Shown: positions 33,745 to 41,900 of the stretch, piece by piece
How positions within the stretch are numbered: position 1 is the stretch's first letter
Layout: the number at the start of each line of letters is the position of its first letter
Assembly: GCA_020635495.1 (NCBI GenBank)
Contig: JACJZQ010000010.1
Location: forward strand, 62,001-126,000
Reading direction: 5' to 3'
DNA length: 64,000 nucleotides
Source: Flavobacteriales bacterium
GTDB lineage: Bacteria > Bacteroidota > Bacteroidia > UBA10329
Program-made: the position numbers and the translations under genes
Notes under the pieces: model-generated
Told to the model about the DNA's origin: nothing
Database searches by the model: none
Seen by the model: the letters and a program-made list of their open reading frames with translations, nothing else

Positions 33745-35700
33745 GTGGAAGAAGAAAAGAAGCCCGTAAAGGCATATTCGGCCGATAGTATTCAGGCCTT
33801 GGAAGGGATGGAACATGTGCGCATGCGCCCATCCATGTACATTGGAGATGTTGGGGTTCGAGGACTCCATCACTTGGTATATGAAGTAGTAGATAACTCC
33901 ATCGATGAGGCCCTCGCTGGCCATTGCGATACCATTACGGTTGCGATTACTCCTGACAATGGAATTCGCGTGAAGGATAACGGTCGTGGTATTCCTGTGG
34001 ATATGCACAAGAAAGAAGGTGTCTCTGCCCTAGAGGTTGTAATGACCAAGATCGGGGCTGGAGGTAAATTCGATAAGGATTCCTATAAGGTATCAGGTGG
34101 TCTGCACGGAGTTGGGGTGTCTTGTGTAAATGCCCTATCAAAACATTTGAGAGCCACCGTTTACCGCGATGGCAAAGTTTGGGAGCAGGAATACTCTCAA
34201 GGAAAGAGACTGGCTCCTGTAGCAGAAATAGGCACTACCGATCACCGTGGTACTGAGGTGGAATTCTACCCAGACCCTGTGATATTCGACTCGTTGATCT
34301 ACAACTACGATACGTTGGCATCGAGAATGCGAGAATTGGCGTACCTGAACAAAGGTTTGACCATCTTGATGACGGACGAGCGTGAGACGGATGAAAATGG
34401 AGAACATCCAACCGAGAAGTTCTTCTCAGAATTGGGTCTTCCAGAGTTCGTTACATTCTTGGATGGAAACCGAGAGAAGTTGATTCAGGATGTTATCAGT
34501 TTTGAAGGAGATAAGAATGACGTTCCAGTTGAAGTAGCTATGGTTTACAATACCGGCTTCTCGGAGAACATTCATTCTTACGTGAATAACATCAACACAC
34601 ACGAAGGCGGAACACACCTTTCGGGTTTCCGTAGAGGTCTGACCAATACACTTAAGAAGTATGCAGAAACTTCTGGCATGTTGGATAAACTCAAGTTTGA
34701 GATTTCAGGCGATGACTTCCGAGAAGGATTGACAGCCATTGTTTCCGTGAAGGTAGCTGAGCCACAGTTTGAGGGTCAGACCAAGACCAAATTGGGAAAC
34801 AGAGAAGTTACTGCTCCTGTAAGTCAGGCGGTAAGTGAGATGTTGGAAAACTACCTGGAGGAGCATCCGAATGATGCCCGAACTATCGTGAACAAGGTAA
34901 TTCTTGCAGCTACTGCGCGTCATGCGGCCAGGAAGGCACGGGAGATGGTTCAGCGTAAGAACGTGATGTCAGGAACGGGTTTACCGGGTAAACTCTCCGA
35001 CTGCTCTGATAAAGACCCACAGAATTGCGAGTTGTTCTTGGTAGAGGGAGATTCTGCAGGTGGTACCGCCAAGCAGGGGCGTGACAGAAATTTCCAAGCT
35101 ATTCTGCCACTTCGAGGTAAGATTTTGAACGTGGAGAAGGCCATGCAACACAAGGCTTTCGAGAATGAGGAGATCAAGAACATGTACACAGCTCTTGGTG
35201 TAACCATCGGTACGGAAGAGGATGAGCGAGCACTGAACATGGAAAAGCTTCGTTACCACAAGGTCATCATTATGTGTGATGCGGATGTTGACGGAAGCCA
35301 CATCGCAACGCTTATTCTAACGTTTTTCTTCCGCTATATGCGCGAATTGGTTGAAGCGGGCTACTTGTACATTGCTGCTCCACCTTTGTACTTGGTTAAG
35401 AAAGGCACCAAGTCTGAATACTGCTGGAATGATGATCAGCGTGATGCTGCGGTTCTGCGACTGAAAGGAGAAGGAAAGGAAAGTTCAGTTGGTGTACAAC
35501 GATACAAAGGTCTTGGTGAGATGAATGCTGAACAGCTTTGGGAAACTACCATGGATCCAAGCTTCAGAACGTTGCGCCAAGTAACAATCGACAATGCGGC
35601 AGAAGCTGATAGGATCTTCTCCATGTTGATGGGGGACGAAGTTCCACCACGTAGGGAGTTCATTGAAAAGAACGCCAAGTATGCTAAGATTGATGCTTGA
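33745..35700 (+). CDS. gyrB: DNA gyrase subunit B
   Basis: A 651-residue ATPase subunit of DNA gyrase. The start is GTG at 33745, giving a short charged lead before YSADSIQALEGMEHVRMRPS; no ATG is closer. The GHKL ATPase region shows EVVDNSIDEALAG (the catalytic Glu region), DNGRGIPVD and the GGLHGVGVSCVNAL loop. The transducer and TOPRIM domains follow, with LVEGDSAGGTAKQGRDRNFQ (metal-binding Glu) and MCDADVDGSHIATLILTFFF (D-x-D). The C-terminus has VQRYKGLGEMNAEQLWETTM, the gyrase B signature. The length is normal for the short form without the E. coli-type insert. It is a single gene with its own terminator. Confidence 0.97.
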   Translation: MEEEKKPVKAYSADSIQALEGMEHVRMRPSMYIGDVGVRGLHHLVYEVVDNSIDEALAGHCDTITVAITPDNGIRVKDNGRGIPVDMHKKEGVSALEVVMTKIGAGGKFDKDSYKVSGGLHGVGVSCVNALSKHLRATVYRDGKVWEQEYSQGKRLAPVAEIGTTDHRGTEVEFYPDPVIFDSLIYNYDTLASRMRELAYLNKGLTILMTDERETDENGEHPTEKFFSELGLPEFVTFLDGNREKLIQDVISFEGDKNDVPVEVAMVYNTGFSENIHSYVNNINTHEGGTHLSGFRRGLTNTLKKYAETSGMLDKLKFEISGDDFREGLTAIVSVKVAEPQFEGQTKTKLGNREVTAPVSQAVSEMLENYLEEHPNDARTIVNKVILAATARHAARKAREMVQRKNVMSGTGLPGKLSDCSDKDPQNCELFLVEGDSAGGTAKQGRDRNFQAILPLRGKILNVEKAMQHKAFENEEIKNMYTALGVTIGTEEDERALNMEKLRYHKVIIMCDADVDGSHIATLILTFFFRYMRELVEAGYLYIAAPPLYLVKKGTKSEYCWNDDQRDAAVLRLKGEGKESSVGVQRYKGLGEMNAEQLWETTMDPSFRTLRQVTIDNAAEADRIFSMLMGDEVPPRREFIEKNAKYAKIDA

Positions 35701-35717
35701 TAAAGCGTAATCAAAAA

Positions 35718-35757
35718 AAGAAAGGCCCGACTGAATTCTCAGTCGGGCCTTTTTCTT
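35718..35757. terminator. Bidirectional intrinsic terminator
   Basis: A perfect 14-bp stem (35721-35734 with 35739-35752, core GGCCCGACTGA/TCAGTCGGGCC) with an ATTC loop, flanked by A- and T-runs, between convergent gyrB and the small secreted protein. Confidence 0.92.
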
Positions 35758-35773
35758 TCAATTGATTTAGAAA

Positions 35774-36055
35774 TTATTCTGGTGAATTCGGGGAAATCCC
35801 CTTACGGCCATTCTCCTTTCTTCTCACCTCGCGCTTTTCAGTTGATTGTGGCTCAACTTGCATCGTGGATGCTCGGTTAGCTTCTGTTGGCTTTTGAGAG
35901 ACAGACTCTTCTGATTGCTTCTCGTTAACTGTTTCCGTGGCAGAAACAGCGGTTGTCTTTGAGTCGTTGGCAGGTTTCATATCCTGTCCTAATGCGCTCA
36001 TAGCAGAGCAGCAGACAAGTGAAACGATTACAATTGCCGTTACCTTTTTCATCAT
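35774..36055 (-). CDS. Small secreted low-complexity protein (93 aa)
   Basis: A 93-residue product with a signal peptide (MMKKVTAIVIVSLVCCSAMS) followed by ~70 residues almost without hydrophobics (KTTAVSATETVNEKQSEESV, NRASTMQVEPQSTEKREVRR). The mature part is probably disordered and ends basic (KENGRKGISPN). Its ATG overlaps the stop of the collagen-like gene (ATGA), so the two are translated together. It is the last gene of the minus-strand series and ends at the shared terminator. No family is recognised. It has no sorting tail, so it may stay in the periplasm. Confidence 0.7.
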   Translation of the reverse strand: MMKKVTAIVIVSLVCCSAMSALGQDMKPANDSKTTAVSATETVNEKQSEESVSQKPTEANRASTMQVEPQSTEKREVRRKENGRKGISPNSPE

Positions 36056-37188
36056 TTAATAAGTATGATGTCCATGTGGCTAGTAAAGTTTCCTGGAGTT
36101 CCAGAAACATAGATCTGAGTACCGTTTGAAGGTCCTGCATGGGCGGCACGTACATCAAGAGTGTATGTACCTGGTCCATACTCTTTGGCGTAACTGATAC
36201 TCCATGGAGCGCGGAAATAAACAATATCAGATAGAGCACCATCCAAGATTGTTGTACGCTGGAGGTGGTTGGTCGCAGCACCATTCTCAAAGAACTCTAC
36301 CTGTAGCAAACAATCTTCAAATGTTGTCAAGTTAAAAGTGGTTCCGAATGCAGTTGCGTGCAGTTTCCATGTTTCACCGCTTGGTACCGTAAACGTGTAG
36401 GTCAGGTTTGGAATTTGAACGTAAGAGATTGTTCCGGTTGGATTAAGTAATAGCTCAGTTTGAGCTTCCAATGAAATTGCTTCAGAGTTGTTGGCTGCGG
36501 ACGGTCCAGTTGGCCCTTGAGGTCCTTGTGGTCCCTGCGCACCAGCGGGTCCTTGAGGTCCTTGTGCACCGGCAGGTCCCTGAGGTCCTTGAGCCCCAGC
36601 AGGTCCTTGAGGTCCTTGAGCACCAGTTGCACCATTTGCTCCCGCAGGTCCGGTTGCTCCATTAGCTCCAGCAGGGCCTGTTGCTCCAGCAGGACCTGCA
36701 GGTCCTTGTGGTCCGATTGGTCCGGTTACACCATTTGCTCCAGCAGGTCCAGCAGGTCCGGCAGGGCCTTGTGCTCCAGCAGGTCCGGCAGGTCCGGCAG
36801 GGCCTTGTGCTCCATTGGATCCAGTTGGCCCAGCAGGCCCGGTTGGCCCGGTTGGTCCTGTGTTTCCAATACCTCCTATGCATACCCACTGAGCATCATT
36901 TTCATCCCAGTAGCATATCTGATCAAGGTCTGTGTCATACACCATAAGACCGTCCGTTTGAGGTGTAGTGCTCAAAGTCGGTTCAAGAAGCTGACGTTGA
37001 ATGGTATTCATTTTCGGAATCATCAACCCTTTCTCACCACCAGCCGAACTGATTTCCAATATCGAGTTAGGATGAGGAGTTGTGGTTCCGATACCAACAT
37101 TATTGTCTTGTGCAAAGGTCAGTGCCGTTTGCATGAGGAAGGCAAGGATGAATGTTCCTAATACCTTTGAGGTAGATTTAAAAGACAT
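36052..37188 (-). CDS. Collagen-like (Gly-X-Y) secreted protein, copy 1
   Basis: A 378-residue protein. After the signal peptide comes a head with NNVGIGTTTPHPNSILEISS, then GLMIPKMNTIQRQLL and GLMVYDTDLDQICYWDENDA, a module seen in front of collagen or fibre stalks in Bacteroidota. About 120 residues of perfect Gly-X-Y follow (GPTGPTGPAGPTGSNGAQGP, GAQGPQGPAGAQGPQGPAG), expected to form a triple helix. The C-terminal ~130 residues are a beta-rich globular domain (LTYTFTVPSGETWKLHATAF, SYAKEYGPGTYTLDVRAAH) that could be the trimeric tip. No T9SS tail is recognised. It is coupled by ATGA overlap to the 93-residue protein. A paralogous head is at 37616. Confidence 0.85.
   Translation of the reverse strand: MSFKSTSKVLGTFILAFLMQTALTFAQDNNVGIGTTTPHPNSILEISSAGGEKGLMIPKMNTIQRQLLEPTLSTTPQTDGLMVYDTDLDQICYWDENDAQWVCIGGIGNTGPTGPTGPAGPTGSNGAQGPAGPAGPAGAQGPAGPAGPAGANGVTGPIGPQGPAGPAGATGPAGANGATGPAGANGATGAQGPQGPAGAQGPQGPAGAQGPQGPAGAQGPQGPQGPTGPSAANNSEAISLEAQTELLLNPTGTISYVQIPNLTYTFTVPSGETWKLHATAFGTTFNLTTFEDCLLQVEFFENGAATNHLQRTTILDGALSDIVYFRAPWSISYAKEYGPGTYTLDVRAAHAGPSNGTQIYVSGTPGNFTSHMDIILIK
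36505..36865. repeat. Collagen-coding tandem repeat tract
   Basis: Nine- and 18-base repeats of the GGTCCTTGAGGTCCTTGTG kind and GCTCCAGCAGGTCCGGCAGG kind, encoding Gly-Pro-X on the minus strand. Such tracts can change length by slippage or recombination. Confidence 0.85.
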
Positions 37189-37257
37189 TATTAGGGGTTT
37201 ACGTAATGCACAAATTTAATGGTTTCGTTAAAAGGACAGTGCACAGTATTAAACTAA

Positions 37258-37283
37258 AAAGCACCCAACAGAGGGTGCTTTCT
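37258..37283 (-). terminator. Intrinsic terminator after the 94-aa protein gene
   Basis: GCACCC (37261-37266) pairs with GGGTGC (37273-37278) with a 6-base loop. On the minus strand the T-run follows the stem. Confidence 0.65.
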
Positions 37284-37304
37284 TACGTACGTGAATTGTA
37301 TAAT

Positions 37305-37589
37305 TCAATTATTTCTCTTCGCAACCTCAATATTACATGTTGGAAACATGGTTTTTAACTCATTCTTGAGTGAACCTAGTTCTTCTTGTGCAGTTGTGAT
37401 TTCAAAGGTGTATTTATCCAAACCTTTTGAAAGTTTACCGTGTTCGAGACCTTTAAGTGACTTTGCTTTCATTGCTTCAGCCTCTGATAAGGTAATGGTT
37501 ACGGTAAGGTCTTCTGTTGCAGCTTTATCTTGCGCAAAACCTATTTGGGTCATGAAGACCATTGCTAACAGTGTTATAATACTTCTCAT
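37305..37589 (-). CDS. Small secreted protein (94 aa)
   Basis: A 94-residue product with a signal peptide (MRSIITLLAMVFMTQIGFA), then a helix- and strand-forming charged segment (LTVTITLSEAEAMKAKSLKG, YTFEITTAQEELGSLKNELK) ending TMFPTCNIEVAKRNN. No family is recognised. It starts 26 bases after the second collagen-like gene and ends before a hairpin, so it is probably co-transcribed with that gene. The position mirrors the 93-residue protein next to the first collagen-like gene, although the two small proteins are not obviously related in sequence. Confidence 0.7.
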   Translation of the reverse strand: MRSIITLLAMVFMTQIGFAQDKAATEDLTVTITLSEAEAMKAKSLKGLEHGKLSKGLDKYTFEITTAQEELGSLKNELKTMFPTCNIEVAKRNN

Positions 37590-37615
37590 GGTTGTCAGTT
37601 AATGTTACGAGTTAA

Positions 37616-38827
37616 TTAATTGCCGAATACAGAGAAGTGATAGTCTGTATCGAGGGCGTTGCCGTTAAGATCTGAGCAGTCGCATTGAAATCCAGTAAGT
37701 GAAACGTTAGAAACGTTACACACTTTCATTCCACCATTTGGATTTCCTCCACTGATGATGACCGTGTAGTCTTCTGTTTCTCCGAAAGCACTTCCAATAT
37801 TGTTACAAGCATCTGCAGCGTACCCTCCGAAATCTTCGTTCACGCGCATTCTCGTAGGACCGCTAAGAGCTGTTATCGGTACCGTAATGTTCAAGTTTAG
37901 AGTAGCGTCAATGCCAGAACCAAGATCATATCGTTCTGTTGCTTCAAAGTCTCCATTCTGATTCCAATCAAACCAGACAGAAACATACTCTGTCCAAAGA
38001 CCTTCAGAAAAGAAAGACACCGATAAATTGTAGGTAGCACCAGGATCTATAGTAGTATTGATGCTGGTGTAGTCTCCATAGCTGCAAGAACCGTCATTAA
38101 CCGAATTGTTGTTAATGCTATTGAAAGTAACGTTTGTGATATAATCATCATCAATGTTGGTGTAACACGGACTACAATTCGCCACAGGTGGAACAACACC
38201 ACTACCACCTCCAGACAGGTCTCCCACCGGAGTAACTAAAACTGTTGGGGTATTACCCATGAATGGAGTATTGAATGTTATAGTCGTAACTCCCGTGCCG
38301 GAAGTAGCGGCAGTCACGTTGCCTACCGTTACCGTTCCCCCTGCTGCAATGATTCCACTTTGAAGGTTTACTGGTCCAGTTGGCCCAGTAGCACCTGTAG
38401 ACCCATTGGCTCCAGCAGGACCAGTTGCACCGTTAGCACCCGCTGGCCCAGTAGCTCCATTTGCACCGGCAGGTCCTGGAGGTCCTGGTACCCCTTGTAT
38501 GCCTTGAGGTCCAGTAGGTCCAGTAGGGCCCAAGTTTCCTAAACCGCCAATGCAAACCCATTGCGCGTCATTTTCGTCCCAATAACAGAATTGATCAAGG
38601 TCTATGTCGTAAACCATCAAACCGTCTGATTGAATGCCAGGCGCAAGCAACAAACGTTGTACGGTATTCATTCTTGGTACAAGGAGTCCCTTCTGTCCGT
38701 TATCAGAAGATATATCTAAGATGGCATCTGGATGAGGAGTAGTAGTTCCTATTCCCACATTGTTGTCCTGCGCTATAGCGGTAGTTAACCCAGAACAGAT
38801 AAACAATCCAAGTATGAGTTTCTTCAT
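37616..38827 (-). CDS. Collagen-like protein, copy 2, with GEVED-type C-terminal domain
   Basis: A 403-residue secreted protein. The head (NNVGIGTTTPHPDAILDISS, GLLVPRMNTVQRLLL, GLMVYDIDLDQFCYWDENDA) is almost the same as in the copy at 36052. The Gly-X-Y tract is shorter, about 55 residues (GPTGPQGIQGVPGPPGPAGA). The C-terminal part differs fully. It has a Ser/Thr/Asn-rich beta domain (VLVTPVGDLSGGGSGVVPPV), then a GEVED domain near residues 230-365 (SVWFDWNQNGDFEATERYDL, AFGETEDYTVII), and ends CDCSDLNGNALDTDYHFS. No standard T9SS tail is seen. It is followed after 26 bases by the 94-residue protein gene. Confidence 0.85.
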   Translation of the reverse strand: MKKLILGLFICSGLTTAIAQDNNVGIGTTTPHPDAILDISSDNGQKGLLVPRMNTVQRLLLAPGIQSDGLMVYDIDLDQFCYWDENDAQWVCIGGLGNLGPTGPTGPQGIQGVPGPPGPAGANGATGPAGANGATGPAGANGSTGATGPTGPVNLQSGIIAAGGTVTVGNVTAATSGTGVTTITFNTPFMGNTPTVLVTPVGDLSGGGSGVVPPVANCSPCYTNIDDDYITNVTFNSINNNSVNDGSCSYGDYTSINTTIDPGATYNLSVSFFSEGLWTEYVSVWFDWNQNGDFEATERYDLGSGIDATLNLNITVPITALSGPTRMRVNEDFGGYAADACNNIGSAFGETEDYTVIISGGNPNGGMKVCNVSNVSLTGFQCDCSDLNGNALDTDYHFSVFGN

Positions 38828-38903
38828 GCTAAATGAATAAGTGATTTGACGGCTAAATGTAAGTAAATGTATTATTCAACTGACCAAAATGAGCGTGGCT
38901 AGT

Positions 38904-41900
38904 TTACCGAACAAGGGTTACATGGCCATAATAGTCATGGTCATTTCCTTTAACATCATAGAATCTGATTTTCCAGACGTACACTGCTACTTCTACTTGG
39001 GCGCCTTTATAAGTGCCATCCCAAGGGTCATCAATGTCTTCCGTGTAGTAGATCAGTTCTCCCCATCGGTCGAAAATGGACATTTGATAGGTGTCCCAGT
39101 TTATACCTTCTCCGTAACCTCTGAATCCATCATTCCGACCATCCTGATTTGGTGTAAACGCATTCGGAACATAGAACATGAAATCTGGTTCTACGATCAA
39201 TTGGCGGGCAGTTTGGTCAATACAACCCTTATCTGTAGTTACAACTAAGCTGATGGTGAAATTGCCAGTATCGGTATAGAGGTGTGATGGGTCTTGAATG
39301 GAAGAAGTTTCACCATCTCCAAAGTTCCAATCCCAATCTTCAATATTTCCAAGCGATTGATCGGTGAAATCAATGTTGGCGTTCAAAAGATTCACCACTT
39401 CAGGATTCAACTCAAAAATGGCGGTTGGCAGTGGGAAAACATCCACAAAATCGGTCAAGGTGGTATCTGTAACACAGCCTTGTGCAGTGGTTACGGTCAG
39501 ACTCACATCATAGCTGCCTGCATCTTCATACACATGAGTTGGCGTGGCACTGGACGATGTGTTTGAATTTGAGCCGGGGTCTCCAAAGTTCCAAGACCAA
39601 CCAACGGGTTGCGGCTGAGTGAGGTCTGCAAAATCTACTGTAAGCGGTTGGCAACCACTATCGGGTAACGCAGCAATCTGGATTTCTGGAAGCTCGAACA
39701 CCGTTACAGTGCTGGATGCAAATGCAGGTGGTGTTGTACAACCATCGGTAACCATAAAATCGAATGTAGTAGTAACCAGCGGTTGGGTGTCAATCGGTAA
39801 GGCCACCGGATTGACATTATCCGGCAATAAGTAAATGGTGTAATTCCCATCTCCACCACCAGCGGTAAGGTCAATGGTTGCAAAATCATAAGGACAGATT
39901 CCTGTATCAGGACTGAATATCGGCCGAATGAAATCCAGTGTCAGAGGTGGTAGCACATCAATTGTTACGTCTACGGGTGATGAAGGACATCCATTGGCAT
40001 CGGTTACCACCAAGGTGTACGTGGTCTGCACCGCAGGCGTCACCACAGGATTAGGGTCATTGGCCACCAACAGGGGGTCGACCGGTGAAGACGTCCAGAG
40101 ATAGGTGCCATATGGTGGAGTTCCACCAGAAACAACAGAACTCAAATTGGCTGTTCCATCAATACACACAACATTAACATCCGAATCAACCTGAACATCA
40201 ATTTCTGTTGGACCGCCAATTGTCACGTTTATTACTTGCGTACAGCCATCCTGATCGGCAACTAGAATCTCGTAGTCGCCTTGACAGATGGTGTTCTCAT
40301 ATCCAGAATTTCCAACGTTAGGAGTCCAAGCATAACCATAAGGTCCAGGTCCATCTGGTTGAATATCTACGATACCGTCACAGGCTCCAAAGCAGGTCTC
40401 ATCCTGAACATCCAGCACGTAGTTGAATGTAATAGGCTGGGATATGACAAAGGTTGAATCGAGACTGCAACCTGTACCATCTGTTACAGTTACCGTGGTA
40501 CTGCCCGGCCCGAGATTACTTTCAACCGCTGTAGCCCCACCAGATGTCCAAGAATAGGTGTACGGGGGAACACCGCCTTGAGGTGCCACAACAATTTCAC
40601 CATCGGCCAACCCGCATGAAGCATCGGTTACCACCGCTGGAATGCTCATCAAGCTGAAAGTGATATCAACATCATCAGAAGCCACACAACCGTTTCCGTT
40701 GTCTTCGGTCCATGTGAAAGTGTATGTTCCGGCAGTGGTTACCGTAACGGTGGCATTGGGGTCATTTGCGCTTGGCGCGAAGGTGGTACCCGCAGGGCCA
40801 CCTGTCCAAGTACCGGTTCCGTAACTGGCAACGGCTTCTAACTGGTAAGATAGGATACAAGTTTGGGCATCAGCACCGGCTGCGGCAACTGGCAGTGCCA
40901 CAAATGGACCTCCAGTTATCGTTACTGGACAACCGTTCTCGTCTGTAATGTCAAAAGAATACATGTCACCATCCTGCAGTCCATCAATTACAATGGTGCC
41001 GTTGTTCTGTGTGGTTGCATTTACAAAACTAGCGGTGGCAGGAAGCAAATTGGAAGCCGTGAAATCTCCTCCGTACACAGCAGGGTAACCACCACTTATA
41101 TCAACACTGACCGTGTTGGTTTGGCAGTCTGGAGTAACGTTGGTTACTATAGGTGGTAGGTAGGTTACCGTACTGGTTGTTCCGAGGTCCCAACAACTGG
41201 CATTCACAATGTAATTAGGGGTAATGGGGTCATAATGATACAGCGTGATCGGAACATAATAAACCTCATTATTGGTAAATGTTCCTGGTGGAAATACGGA
41301 GAAAATCGAATTCCCATCGTTGATATCTGTCATGCTACCATCACTAGGAACTATGCCAACGAAACAAGCATCATCAGGAGGGAAAAGACCTGCCGTTGGA
41401 GGGCAGTTGTAAACTAGAAATGTGTAAGCTGGCTGATACGCAAATCCACCTAAAGGCCCGTCATCATCCGGGAAACTGTAATCTCCATTATTGACAATAT
41501 CCAATTGATCGCCTTCGCAAAGAATGAACTCATTGGTTCCGTCTCCGGTCATTGTTGTGGTAGTGGTTCCACCTTCTGCAGCGCAGCCACAGATAATAGT
41601 CTGTGTTTGCTCACATCCTGGGAAATCAGAGAAATAATATGTGATGACGTAGTTGGCCGCAGCTGGGTCCAGACCGGTCACCAACCAAGCTTCAGGACTA
41701 TTGAACGGGGGTTGAATGTTTGTGGATTGTGTAGAGGTTCCATCAAAGATTTCAACTACAATGGTTCCGGTAGCTGGAGGATTGTTGAATTCGATTGTTC
41801 CGTCCACTTCACCAGTTCCAATTACACAATTGGAAGAGAAGAATGTGATGGTTGGAGGTGCCGTGTAAGTGGTAATTCCGTTACAGTTTTGATCATCGGT

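Noticed and set aside
36517..37161. Plus-strand frames opposite the collagen tract, rich in Ser/Arg/Cys or Leu/Val/Gln
   Set aside because: They mirror the Gly-Pro-X repeat codons on the other strand and have no independent signal.
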